A DNA stretch of 64,000 nucleotides, from positions 11,983,805 to 12,047,804 of the forward strand of contig CM055266.1 of the NCBI GenBank assembly GCA_029237695.1. The letters run 5' to 3'. Below the pieces are notes generated by a model. It saw only the letters and a program-made list of their open reading frames with translations, was not told the origin of the DNA and searched no databases. Shown one piece after another: positions 24,858 through 37,100 of the stretch. The stretch is from Conchocele bisecta. Taxonomy: Eukaryota; Mollusca; Bivalvia; Lucinida; Thyasiridae. A program made the translations under genes and the position numbers. Numbering within the stretch: the first letter of the stretch is position 1; the number at the start of each line of letters is the position of its first letter.

Positions 24858-25864
24858 TGTAATGGAACCACCAGTTCCATTTCGGTAGATTCGGTCATCA
24901 GACACAGATATTCACTATTTACACAACAGGCTCCAGCATGTCAAATATGCATATAATCCTTTATTATTAGTACACGGCAGTGTTGTAGAGTATTATAGTT
25001 GTAGTGTGCCATCCCGGAGACTGTATGAACCAATGGACGGCCGCATATTATTATGTGTTGCCGACTATTGGTCACCACGAGTACTGGTACTGTATATCAA
25101 ATTGACACAGATATCTCACCTGGGTCTGATGACTGCCTTAATATTATATCATATTGTTGCTTATTCATTTCTGATGCTGGAAAGTAATAGCTCGCACGCT
25201 ATTTGTTGGTATTGGGTGCACTACAGACGAGTTTGGCGAGCGGGGTGTTATGATTTTCCACAGAATTCAGCGCGTATTTTCGTACCTATTTTCGTGTGTG
25301 CAGCCACTTGTAAGGCTTTTCAACCAATAATTGATGTATCACTACAATAGTCTGATCCATAGCTATCGGCCACATTAGCGCTCGCACCGATGATCTTGTC
25401 ACTAGTCTAGGGGACATGTTTATTTGTGTGATTTTTATTTCTTTGAGACCGCGGACATTTTACATTTAGCGTCTCTAGTTACCGAGCGCTGATTGGTTAA
25501 ACATATATTTGCAGCGGTAAATTTGATTGGGGCTCGCACGGCTGCTGCTCACATCTCGTCTATATAAAGGAGGCGAGTTGTGCAAGTCAGTAACTAACTT
25601 GTCAGTCGACTGACCCACTCATATTGTCAGTAACCGCTAGTGACCTATTGTCGACTCGGGTACACAGTTAGTTCCCGTCACGCTGAATAACTTAGTACTC
25701 TGTCACATAGTAGTATTAGTTAAGTTCATTTGAGCCATCCTGACACGAGGATCTTGCATGAATAAATAAGTATGAGTTCAGACGCTCGTTGTTGTTACCT
25801 TGAAATCCAGATAGACAGTAATAACACTACCGTGCTGCCAACCAGGGCCGGGGTGTTGGTTACA
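24858..25864 (+). mobile_element. Probable solo LTR
   Basis: Begins TGTAATGGAACCACC and ends GGTGTTGGTTACA, so TGTAA/TTACA inverted ends. TATATAAAGG at 25561 is followed by repeated AGTCAGTAAC/GTCAGTCGACTG, and AATAAATAAG at 25763 could be the poly(A) signal. The flanks are TA-rich so a 4-5 bp duplication cannot be fixed. No gag-pol, primer-binding site or polypurine tract adjoins it. Confidence 0.6.
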
Positions 25865-26073
25865 ATATAGTATTGTCATTGAGGTATTTCAAGGGATAAA
25901 TAGATAAATAGACAGGATAAATAGAAATAGAATGAAGGGAAAACTAAATGCTATTAAAGAGAAGATTTTCGAGTGAGTTTATAGATAGGAGAAAAAAAGA
26001 TATGAAGATAGGTACACCAGCCTGGAACATGTAAGCCATACATACACGTGTGCATGTACACATATAACATACT

Positions 26074-26503
26074 ACTGTCTGTTTCACGAAAGCTGCCCAA
26101 ACTTTACGGCCATATAAACAATTCAAAAACAATATTTGTTTCGATAATATTAAATTAAAGGAAAATTGAAGAATGAGCCTTCTTTTTATTTCGTGAAATT
26201 TTGTCAAATATTGGTTTTATTACGAAAAAATTATTTCTCTATGGGAATTTAACATGGGGGAAAAAGAGGTAGAGGAGTTATGGGAGGAGTCAAAAAACGA
26301 AAAAATCACTCTGTGAAGATGTCTATGGGGATTTAACATGGGGAAATTGTTTTTCGCAATAAAATCAATATTTGACCAAATTTCACGAAATGAGAAAGAA
26401 GGCTCATTCTTAAATGTTCCTTTAATTTAATATTATAAAAAACATATTGTTTTTGAATTATTTGTATGGCCGCAAAATTTGGGCAGCTTTGGCGAAACAG
26501 AGT
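26074..26503. mobile_element. Foldback family J, long arms
   Basis: TGTCTGTTTCACGAAAGCTG TIR; about 200-bp arms through GAGCCTTCTTTTTATTTCG and GGGAATTTAACATGGGG around a purine-rich centre. Confidence 0.8.
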
Positions 26504-26508
26504 ATAAC

Positions 26509-26592
26509 ATATCGATGGTCTAGTAACATAAGGTCGTAAGTGCTATGCTAAAGCATAGCACTTACGACCTTATGTTACTAGACCATCGATAT
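26509..26592. repeat. Perfect palindrome, 41-bp arms, 2-base loop
   Basis: Arms ATATCGATGGTCTAGTAACA... meet at TATGCT-aa-AGCATA, five bases from the end of a family J element. Confidence 0.95.
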
Positions 26593-26779
26593 ATTGTTTT
26601 AGTATTGTAATGCAACAAGCAATGTGACATGGCCCCTGGTGCTAATGATGTGAACACAATAAAACATGGATAAACACAATATATATAAACAATATATATT
26701 TGTTAACTATACTGTCTGTCTATATACTTACTTCAATTATCTATGTTCCCACATTTAATATTGTGTTTATCTAGTTTAC

Positions 26780-27770
26780 TATTTCACCCCTTCGGCCTGG
26801 GGCAATTGTACCTCGGGTCGCCCACAACACCTCGGACCAAATAGTTTTGACTGTTCCTGGAATGACCATGAAATAACTGTATACTATTTCACCCCAGAAC
26901 ATCATGACGTCATTATTTCTGTCGAAACTTACGTCATACAAGACAACGTAGATTGGTCAGTCGACGCGCCCAAGCCAAATATACGTGCATTGTGCCACAT
27001 ACACTGTTTACATGTTGATTTCATGTTATATGATCATCCATGCTACAGTTATTTCATGGTCAATAGGGGAACAGTCAAAACATATTGCCCCTCGGTGTTA
27101 TGGACGACCCGATGCACTATTGCCACCGGCCTTCGACCTTGGGCAATAGTAAATCCACAACAGTCAAAACATATTGCCCTTCGGTGCTGTAGACGACCGC
27201 ATGCACTATTGGCATCGGCCTTCGACCTCTGGTCAATAGTACATCGGGTGACCCGGTCGTCCACAACACCGAGGGGCAATAGTATACAGTTATTCTATGG
27301 TCATTCGGGAAACAGTCTAAACTATTGCCCCGAGATGCTGTGGGCGACCCGATGCACTATTGCCCAAAGGCCGAAGGCCGAGGGCAATAGTGCATCGGAT
27401 CGTCCACAGCACCTCGGGGCAATATGTTTTGACTGTTCCACGAAATATCTGTTTTATTGCTCAAACTGTAAATAGTGTATGTATATGCATCTGACGCAAT
27501 GAACGTACATTTGGCGTTGGGCGCATCGACAGCCCGATCTAAATTACGTTGAATTTTATGACGTAATCTTCATGACGTCATGATTTTCAGGGGTGAACTA
27601 GTTTTGACTATACCACTGGCACGCGGAACTATTGATCGGGCACGCAGAACTGTTGTCCAGGCACGTAAAAAAACAGGGAATTAGTCAAAACTATACAATA
27701 TCAACTTATATAGGGAGTTGGGTAATAATTTAACTGCTTCCGGAATGACCATGAAATAACTGTAAACTAT
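26780..27770. repeat. Nested palindromic family K cluster
   Basis: Repeated, alternately oriented blocks of GAACAGTCAAAAC, ATGCACTATTGCC, GGCCTTCGACCT and CACCTCGGGGCAAT, with AATGACCATGAAATAACTGT between them. Long open frames on both strands (e.g. 161 codons at 26990-27475) arise from the palindromes. A fragment recurs at 44678-44745. Confidence 0.7.
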
Positions 27771-28198
27771 GGAATATCAACTTATATAATGAGTTGTGTA
27801 ATACATTGGGATTATTTATCATGAGTAATTCTTGCAAATAGTCCAAAGGAAATTGTGTAAAAATTATTTCAGAAGAAGATATTTAATTGGGACCAAAACT
27901 TTTGCATCACACTGCATTCCCAAAAAAGATGATTGAATGTCTTTATGTGGATGCTATAAACATCGAATACAATGGTTTCTGTTATATTACAGCTTACCAT
28001 TAGTTTCTTTGTACTTATAATTCTCATTACATTCTCATTGCATACTTGTATTGGAATTTCTTAATCTCATATATATTGCACTATGTATCGAGATTGAATA
28101 TATAGATTTCCAATTATGAATTTTATCTGGAATTATATTGGCCCACTTTTGTTATGATTTTATTGTTTTTGTCTTGAGCTTCTCTAGCTGATTCTTAA

Positions 28199-28424
28199 CC
28201 CTTTGAACCCGAAAGCCCGCTTTAGCGGTTTATGCAAACAGTGATGGATCCAGATGAGCCGGCTCGTAACGATCATCAGTATCTGCACTTTTTTAAAGTA
28301 ATTTTCATATTTTTTAGAACAAAAATACTCCGTTTCTTAAACGGACTAGTCTGAAAACCATTTTGCGACCGCTCGATTTGTTGCTAAATTAACATATCAA
28401 AATGTATTCTTAAGGGTGAAATGG
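28199..28424. mobile_element. piggyBac-like MITE family B
   Basis: TTAA flanks and CCCTTTGAACCC end; part of the central palindrome is deleted (GGCTCGTAACGATCATCAG). Confidence 0.8.
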
Positions 28425-28509
28425 TTAATAATGAGCATTCCATCGCCACGAAGGAACGGACTGTCCTTCATCGGTCACTGTAGCAACATATACTTGTTTC
28501 ATGGTCTGC

Positions 28510-28820
28510 TGTCTGTTTCACGAAACCTGCCCATATGTTACGGCCTCTTAAACAAAGCAAAACAAAACAATATCCATAATTTGGTCAAATATTGATTTTA
28601 TTGAGAAACATTGATTTGTCTATGGGAATTTAACATGGGGGGAATAGGAGGTGGAGGAGCTGGGAGAGGAGTAAAAAAAAAACGAACAATTTTTGGAAAT
28701 TTGACTCCGAAATCTGGCTAGTTAGCTTGGAAATGATATATTTATGAAAAATAAAGTTATATTTTGAAAATCAGTCCACTATTTCTGAAATTAGAAATAA
28801 TTCCCCATGTTAAATCCCCA
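28510..28820. mobile_element. Foldback family J, left arm copy
   Basis: TGTCTGTTTCACGAAACCTG, TATGGGAATTTAACATGGGG and GGAGGAGCTGGGAG; right arm replaced by other sequence. Confidence 0.7.
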
Positions 28821-28854
28821 TAGACATGTTCACTCTATTTAACATGGGCCAGCG

Positions 28855-29390
28855 ATAACAGAGCATTTTTATTTTTTCAAGCAATATAGGGTTGTAATAT
28901 ACCTCTGGAAAGGTCTCAATGAGACGAATACAATGGTGAAAAAAGTATGAAGATATCTCAATAATTGAAAAGCTTATGGCACTTTAAATATACGAACAAA
29001 TGTGGTATTTTCTGTGAAAATGCGGAAAATAGCCTATTGGTAAAAAACTCACAAATAAAATTCATTTCTTCGTGCAATATAGGCTTGTAGTACATATCTG
29101 GACAGGCCTGAATGAGACAAATCTGGTGGTGAAATAATTATTCAGATACTCAATAAAGTGAGAAGTTGTAAGACTCCAAATATTCATAAAAGATGAGACA
29201 TTTTCTGTCAGAATTTTGAAAAATATCCAGTTGCTGAAAGCGTAAAACGTTCAACTTTTGCAGGCATTATATGCTTGTAATTCATATTTGAGAACTGTCA
29301 GAATGGCATAAATATGATGGTGAAAGAATCATGCAGCTATCTTCATAAATGGACAAGTTATGACCATTTAAATATTAGGGGGATTGTGAA
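28855..29390. repeat. Degenerate tandem repeat, about 180 bp, three copies
   Basis: Each unit has CAATATAGGGTTGTAATATA, AATGAGACGAATACAATGGTG and AAAAGCTTATGGCACTTTAA-like blocks; copies are diverged. Confidence 0.75.
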
Positions 29391-29425
29391 ATCGTATGTG
29401 TACACGTACACATACGATTTCACAA
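29384..29425. repeat. Perfect palindrome, 20-bp arms, 2-base loop
   Basis: TTGTGAAATCGTATGTGTAC and complement around AC. Confidence 0.95.
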
Positions 29426-29574
29426 AAACAAATCACCAACCCAGAATTTTTTGACAACTATCGATTCCTATCGCCATAAAAAATAAATGAAAATAGATAC
29501 TACGGCGCTCCCAATACCAACAGGCATGTTTACAAGCTGATATATTTTTACATAACAATGTAAAGCAAACTAGA

Positions 29575-29722
29575 AAAAGTGAGCAGGGGCTCACATATAC
29601 CCCCGGCCGCCGCCTGGACAAAAAAACAACAAATTTTGACGCAAATGGTACGGACGCACGGACGGACACACGGAATTACGAAAACTATATACCCCTCGAC
29701 ATACTTCGTATGCCGGGGGTAT
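29575..29722. repeat. Fragment with ATACCCCCGGC inverted ends and ACGGACGGACACACGG
   Basis: Short remnant of a GACGGACGGAC-bearing element just downstream of the gene's terminal exon; ATACCCCCGGC and GCCGGGGGTAT are inverted. Confidence 0.55.
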
Positions 29723-29809
29723 AATAAAATTTCCAACGCATCGACCCTAATAATTTGTTATTGTTTTTTGGCACTTTACACTAACATTTGATGTACTAAC
29801 AGAATCACT

Positions 29810-29920
29810 TCAAATAACTATTTTCAAGTCGCCTTTCTCCCAATCTTTCAGCAGTTCATATGAATAAATGGCCCGGTCATTGTCGAACTTGACGTTGTAC
29901 CACGCAGCATAGCCATGAAC
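29810..29920 (-). pseudogene. C-terminal exon completing an SH3/Tudor-like domain
   Basis: A strong pyrimidine tract and CATAG acceptor precede VHGYAAWYNVKFDND and YSYELLKDWEKGDLKI, then ATT-TGA stop (29812-29810). Phase 0 joins cleanly to TSWIGNVISR at the end of exon E, giving one small beta-barrel-like domain split by the 4.2 kb intron. The same C-terminal pattern ends other members of this family as I remember them. The exon itself is undamaged. The domain label is inference. Confidence 0.65.
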
Positions 29921-30096
29921 CTATGGATGAGAAAACAGAAAAGAATGTTGAGCTTTCAGTCTGTAAATGTTTAGTTGCGTGAAATCTGAGGTGACACAGT
30001 AAATTGTCCAATTCATATGCGGGAGTTTCTTTAACTAATAGATAGTGTAGATGGAGACCATGCTAATTCTTTATATACCGGTACACTATCATTTAA

Positions 30097-30299
30097 CCCT
30101 TACAATGCTGGAAACGAAGTGTCGTCTGCTGATTTTCAATATTATTCTTTTTTCTCTTCAAAAACATGTTTTGGTAGCACAGTAGAATCGTCCCCAATGG
30201 AAATAATTCTACTGTTCTACCAAAACATGTTAATGAATCTAAATAAGAAAAATATTGAAAATCAGCAGACAACACATTTCTTTTTCAGCATGGAAAGGG
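30097..30299. mobile_element. piggyBac-like MITE family N
   Basis: TTAA on both sides, ends CCCTTACAATGCTGGAAA and GCATGGAAAGGG; arms share GTCTGCTGATTTTCAATATT. Lies in the last intron of the decayed gene; copies elsewhere share GTCGTCTGCTG. Confidence 0.8.
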
Positions 30300-30303
30300 T
30301 TAA

Positions 30304-31150
30304 TGAATACCATGTGAATTTATTTTTTATATTGGTACTGTGTTGCATCTGGCCTCTCATCACCATTTAGAGCTGGGAATATACCTGTTTTGGAAAGAGA
30401 AGTTGTAATTCACCTCTGAATTTATGAAATTTCGATTAGGTGTCGGGTGCCCTTACCACACCAAAGTTGCTTAGCTTCCCACCCTCTTTTACTTGCCTCT
30501 TGCAAGAAGCAGGGGTTACTGTGGTTTATTCATTCATAGGAATCAGAATTTAGCAGCGTTGCAGATGATCATTGCCCCACAGCACAGGGGGCCTCGTGAG
30601 TAGAATAATGGATATTAAATGTAGCAAGAAATTGCAGTGCGGTCATATTAAATTAAATTGTAATTAAGTATATTTATTTATAGTCGCTACTAGTCCAGAG
30701 ACTATCTGAGCGACTCCCGACCTGAGATGTAGGTTGGTAAAAACGTTAAAATAATAAAAGCATTAAATTTAAAGTGAAAATACATCATGGATAAACATTG
30801 GTGTGATAATAGTAATTGTTCCGGAGCCAATATATTTGCATATTCAAGCGAGACATTACATAAACTGTCGAGAGATAGAAAAACAGTCACAAGAAGAATA
30901 ATATAGAGACAACACAAGGTTAACAGTACCATCACCAATACAATTATTTTACATGGAAAGCAACATGCATTTAGGCGATATTATGCGCAAATAATATTTT
31001 AATGGCTTTGTAATCTGAAACACCCTCAGAGTGTGGCTGACCCTGGCCCGAAATATTATGTAGATCCGGGTATACACTGGTTGAAAATTAAATAAGCCAA
31101 AATAAGACTGATCTACATGTATATATATGCATCCTACTATGCATCCTACT
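30304..31150. other. Intron of the decayed gene, nothing further recognised
   Basis: Part of the 4.2 kb last intron; no repeat partner seen in this window. Confidence 0.5.
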
Positions 31151-31154
31151 ATGG

Positions 31155-31345
31155 CCATTGGTGTTCAGACCAGTGTAGCTCCTAATCATCGAGCTTGTTC
31201 CCAGAGCATGATAATGATATACATTGTTCATGAAGGGCATCGTCAGTGTTTCATTCACAAACAGTTTAGGCCCTGATCAGACTGTGGGGATGAACAGGCT
31301 GATCTGGGGCTACACCTGTCACAAACCCATTTTGGCCATTTCTCT
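31155..31345. mobile_element. Family A, in the last intron of the decayed gene
   Basis: GACCAGTGTAGCTCCTAATC, then CCTGATCAGACTGTGGGGAT and GGGGCTACACCTGTCACAAA. Confidence 0.65.
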
Positions 31346-31802
31346 CATGGTGAATAACATAATATTTGTAACGTCCCTATGTCGTATCCGTCTTCAGCAA
31401 TACGGTATAAACCAGATATTTCCTGTTCACGCAGGGGAATGGTAGCGGGCCCTCGTAAATAGGGGTAGGGAAATTTAACGACTATATCTACTGGGAAATG
31501 AAAAGACGACAGTGACGAGATTTTAGTAACATCTGATATTTTTGATAATAGTTCTAACATGCAGTATTACTCAACGTGTACAATTAAAGAGTGGTGACAA
31601 ACTATGATAACAACGATGAGGGTGATCTTATTATGGACAGATAATGACTAATATGAGATGTACACATGGCAAGATACAAAAACACAACAGGCGACTGTGG
31701 GAGTAAGCAGACTAAAGAAAGGATATTAGCGCATGTAAACACGGACTAGATTTATGCTAAACTCTGGCGGAAAATCACACTAACGCAAACCCAAGTCATG
31801 GT

Positions 31803-33405
31803 GGGGAATCACGAACCTGGAGTTGGGAAATAATGCTGGGTGGGGTGAGTCACACAAGCGGGGAATGAAGCTGGGGGTGGAATAATGCTGGGTGGGGGAA
31901 GTGGGGGAGTCACAGCGGGATCACGATGCTGAGGCGGTGAGAAATAATGCTGGGTGGGGGGAAAAAACATCACACAGCGGGAATCACGATGCTGGGGTGG
32001 GGAAAATAATGCTGGGTGTGGGGTTGAGTCACTCCAGCGGGAATCACGGAAGCTGGGGGTGGGAAATAATGCTGGGTGGGGGAGGGAAACACCACAGCGG
32101 GAAATCACGAAGCAGGGGGTGGGAAGGAAATAATGCTGGTGTGGGGGAATCAACAGCGGGGGAATCACGAAGCTGGGGGGTGGGATATAATGATGGGTGG
32201 GGGATGTCACACAAGCGGGGATCACGAAGCTTGGGGGGTGGGACATTAATGATGGGTGGGGGAATCACACAGCGGGATATCACGAAGCTGGGAGGGTGGG
32301 AAAAAATAATGCTGGTGTGGGGGAGTCACACAGCGGGGATCACGAAGTAGGGTGGGAAATATTGTGGGTGGGGGGGAATCACACATCGGGAATCACGAAG
32401 CTGGGGTGTGAGTGAAATAATGCTGGGTGGGGGTAAAGTCACACAGCGGGGTCACCGAAGCTTGGGGGTGGGGGAATAATGCATGGGGGGGGGGATTGGA
32501 AAGGGAAATCACACAGCGGGAATCATCGAAGCGGGGTGGGAAATAATGCTTGGGTGGGGGAGTCACACAGCAGGGATCACGAAGCTGGGGGAGGGGTGGG
32601 AATTAATGATGGGTGGGGGGGAATCACACAGCTGGGAATCACGAAGCTGGGGGTGGAAATAATGTGGGTGGGGGAGTAACACAGAGGGATTGATCCACGA
32701 GCTGGGGTGGGAAATAATGCTGGGTGGGGGGAGTCACCACAGCGGGGATCACGAAGCTGGGGGTGGGAATAATAATGGGTGGGGGGGGTGTCACACAGCG
32801 GGGATATCACGAAGCTGGGGGTGGGAATAATGTGGGGTGGGGTGATGTCCCACAGCGGGGATCCGAAGCTGGGGGTGGGAAATAATGCTGGGTGGGGGAG
32901 GTCACACAGCGGAAATCTCGAAGCTGGGGGTGGGGTAAATAATGTGGGTGGGGGGAGTCACACAGCGGGGATCACGATGCTACGTCACACATCGGGAATC
33001 ACGAAGTGGGGAGTGGGGGAATAATTGATGGGGTGGGGGAGGTCCACACAGCGGTGATCACGAAGCTGGGGGTGGGAAATAATGCTGTGGGGGAGTCACA
33101 CAGCGGGGAAATCACGAAGCTGGGGGTGGGAATAATGCTGGGTGGGGAGTCACACAGCGGGATCACGAAGGGGGCTAGTCACACAGCGGGGAAATCACGA
33201 AGCTGGGGGTTGGGAAATAATGAATGGTGGGGGAGGGTCACCAGCGGGAAAAATCCAACTGGAAGCTGGGGGTGGAAAATAATGCTGGGTGGGGGGTCAC
33301 ACAGCGGGGATCACGAAGCTGGGGGTGGGAATAATGCTGGGGTGGGGGGAGTCACACAGCGGGAATCACGAAGCTGGGGGTGGGAAATAATGCTGGGTGG
33401 GGGTA
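31803..33405 (+). repeat. G-rich minisatellite, about 55-bp unit
   Basis: About 28 imperfect units of the type CACAGCGGGAATCACGAAG + CTGGGGGTGGGAAATAATG + CTGGGTGGGGGAGT. Units vary by indels, so open frames on both strands are meaningless. It lies in the last intron of the decayed gene. Each unit has at least four G runs on the plus strand. Confidence 0.95.
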
Positions 33406-33729
33406 TTGGGGTGGTGAGATGGGGCGTAGGGCTCATCTTGTAAACCGGAGAATCTCCGTCCTATGCAAGATGCATGGGTGGGGTAACGGGAAAACGCGCA
33501 CCTTCTGTACTACGCTAGTACTTAGCTTTAACACCATGGAGTGACAGAGACATAGTTAAACAATGAATTTCAAGTAATGGAAGTGGTAAATAAGTATTGA
33601 GATGCCTAAATGACGGGAATATGACCGTGTCGGATACGTACCAAGTTGTGTCTGTTCGGAGTGGTCTCGGAACAAAAGTCCCAGAGTCGCTGAAATCGCT
33701 CCTATTTATAGGTTTTGTCCGGCCGAGTT

Positions 33730-33760
33730 GGACATGTTCCGTTACTTACGGAACTTGTCC
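33730..33760. promoter_or_regulatory. Possible p53-family response element
   Basis: Two decamers, GGACATGTTC and GAACTTGTCC, both match RRRCWWGYYY exactly, 11 bases apart; allowed spacing in the family is 0-13. The pair also forms an inverted repeat. CCAAT and a Kozak-like AAATGGCGGC lie 47-62 bases downstream. It is inside the intron of the decayed gene, so relevance is uncertain. Confidence 0.3.
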
Positions 33761-34103
33761 AAGTTCCCGTTCCGTTCCGATCAGGCACGAGCCAAAACAA
33801 GCACAGCCAATAGAAATGGCGGCTGCATTCAATACTTGGTACAAATGTGTCAAGAATATCGTATATTACGGGAAACAGGATGGAATTCAGGAATTATGAG
33901 GTCAATGAAGATGAACTATGAACTTTGGTGAATAACTAGGTATGGGTGAGGGATCGTGGTAATTCTCATAGATTAAATGGTAGCCTCGCACAGTCGCCAC
34001 AAATGTAAGTACAAATGAAGCAGGATTACATGTCTATTTTACATGACTTCCTACACAATAGCGACAACTTGCAATGGTAACCGGCGAGGTCGCTTCAATA
34101 TAC

Positions 34104-37100
34104 CCTTGAGATGACATTCCCTATCCAGCTGGTCCTGCCAGCATCCTCCAACTGGAAGAACATCCGGATTGTCTTGCCAACCAAAACAGGATCACTGGAA
34201 CTGTCACTTGCCGCTGTAGCCTATTTCATCAACATTGCAAAGTATACTTTACTACCAAAGTATACTTTGAGGGAGTAATCATTTATTTTTCCTGAAATAC
34301 ATAATTTCACATAGAACTAACAAATGCATATATTTCATTGATTAAAAGTATGCAGAATTATTATACTGAATTTATTACATTATCACAGCCAAATTGGCTG
34401 TGATAATGTAATAAATTCAGTATAATAAAAATTAATAAATTTATCATAAAATTGAAAATTTCTCCCTCAAAGTATACTTTGCTACTAAAGTATACTTTGC
34501 AATGTTGGTGAAATAGGCTACTGAACAGGATCACTGGAACTGTCACTTGCCGCGGGTACTGTGAAGGAATGTCTTATCAATACCTTTACATTTTCTGCCA
34601 GTTCTTCGGGGGTCAAATCTTCCCGACGTGTATCACCAGTCTTCTTGGACATAGAGTAGACATTTTTCTTATTGTCTCCAGCTGGCATTTGCTTCAGCAC
34701 ATGTTTTCTAACATTTAGCTGAGCTTTCAGAGCTTCCATTTTGTCTTTCTTTGTTGTATACAGGCATAGGTTTGAATCCACCTCAGCTTCACTTTGCCAT
34801 AAGCCCCACGTTACTATACTATTAGTAAATTTCTCGAGCTTTTGTAGTCTATTGATCTCAACTCTTTCTGCTTCTTTCATCTTATTTTCAACATTTTCTT
34901 TTCTCCGACGATCAATTTCTGTTACTCTCTCTTTGATGTTTTCCCTAACTCTCTGAACACTCTTTCTTGCGCTACTCAACAACTCCAACTTTTCTTTGTC
35001 ACTTTTCTTGGTGATCCAGTCTCTCGTCTTATTATGAGCAAACATAATGTATGATTCATTTGCGAGCATTGAGATGTTCGGTTTTTCTCGAACCATCCTG
35101 CCTAGGTGTTCAAATATTGTTTCCGAGAACTTATTGTGTTTGGGAACACCGACCGTCTTGTTTAGCAAACCCTCTGACACATTCCGACACCATACACCGT
35201 CAACTAAATAGTCCTTGAACAAGTGTTTCACTGTTTTAATAATTGCCGGTAGTACCATTTGCAAAATTGCTATCACCTTGCTGTCATGTTCCCAAGACTG
35301 GACTAAACACTTGAATATTTCACTTTGCTGCATTTTCTCTATATTGGCAAAGGACAATGTGGTTTTCCCATCAATGAAGTTCTGCACCTCATGTGTGTTA
35401 TTACATGTAGTTTCCATGAACTCAACTAGTTCTTTATAGAATTTTCCACTATCGAGAATATGAATGTTTGGATTTTCTATGAGGTACCACAATGGGGTAG
35501 TTATCTGATGGCAAAACCAAACCTAATGCCTTGCACCCTGCCAATAATTATGGTGTTTCTAGGTCCTGTTTCACAGATGTCAATAGTTTGTTGGTATCAT
35601 TTCCCTTGAAAAATGCTAACATGTGTGTACTCATAAAAAATACTGATGCAGCATTTGAAAAAAGAATATTAAATCTGTTCCCCCTAAACCTGTCAATGGG
35701 AACACTTTGCATGTTGCTTTCCTTCAGAATGTATTTCACGAATGCACTGAATGGACCGTGACATCCATTTTTCTCATCTCCCCCACAAGCAAATTATTTA
35801 CTGGCTGTACGAATCAACCGTAAACTTCCGGATTCATTGTTTTTTTGGTAAGAAGGATCAAATACCGGAGCCTTTCCGTCAAAGAAAGCCTTGTCAGACT
35901 CAACAAGAGAAGCAGATGCTGCCTCAGCAGCATGAACTAGTACATACAACCCACAGAAAAAGTTACATAGACGGCTTATGGACAATTGTTCAACATCACT
36001 GAGAGATTCCCATGTCTCGCCTAACTCTTCTTTCAAAACATTTGTTCTATTGTCTTCAAGCAATGAGCTGAACTTTAGTTGAGTTCCAGCTCTGTCAGAC
36101 ATTGTTGATGATATATTCAGAAGTATTTTCTTTCCTGCTTCAGTTTGAGATTCTGATGAAAGTTCCCCGAGTCATCAGATAAGTGAAAACCTTCATATTT
36201 TCGTCCGAACGTCGATGTCTCATCACTAAGAAGACAAGTATTTTCTTTCAATGAAAGTTCTTCAACTATTTGTGCTTGTGCTAAAAGCAATCTCTGAATG
36301 TTCATATTGTTCACAGTGGAAGTACATGGTAGTCTGTTTGCAGTTAGTCCTACTAATTTCAACACAATGTCAATCACTGGCCCAACGCGACTTGATGTAA
36401 CATTATTTTGTAACAGTTGATAAACACATTATTGGGCAGCAGCACTATATACATGACTATGTTCATCAAATAATTGAACCACTTTGTTGTCATTTAGTAA
36501 TAGTTCTAAGTATTCCTTATCAGAAAAAGCTGTATTGACACTTGTCTTCAATTGTTTAACCTCACATTGTAGATCATCAACAGATTGCTGTAGAGTTTTA
36601 TTTTCTATTTCCATTTTTTTTATTCTACTTTCTGCTTTGTTTTTCAGTGTATTATGGTAAAACGCCCGAGATCTCATGCGCTTAATAAGTTTATTATTTA
36701 TATCCAGCCTACCTCGTAAATATTGTGAAGTTCTTTTCTCACTGATGATATATTTACATGCACTTCTTAATTTTGATTTTACATCATCACACTTCTTTAA
36801 TTGTGTTTTCCATCTAATATTGTCTGTTTCAATGCAGTGATTCTCCTCCAACGATCGGTTTAATTCTGTTGCAAGATCTGTTGTTACTCGGCTGTATTTA
36901 TTGTCAGACCTTTCTACTAAAATGTTTTTACATGTAAGTTTTCGTTGTTGAGTTGTTGGAAATTTATATGTTTCACTTAGGAAAAACTCAATTTTTTCTT
37001 GGCCACCAGGTTTATTTATAGATTTTTGTAAGGATTTATAAGGTGTTTGTTATACTTTTTACCGAGCTGGTGATGGTGGATTTATTTATGGTGACTGGTG

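Noticed and set aside
26990..27475. 161-codon open frame
   Set aside because: It lies wholly in family K palindromes and is mirrored by minus-strand frames.
31809..33443. Long open frames up to 152 codons in both directions
   Set aside because: They are the minisatellite read in different frames, with Gly/Pro/Ser bias and unit-to-unit frameshifts.
34215..34523. MITE acting as a working intron in exon E
   Set aside because: Splicing at GTAGCC/CTACAG leaves the 30-bp duplicate out of frame with a TGA four codons later.
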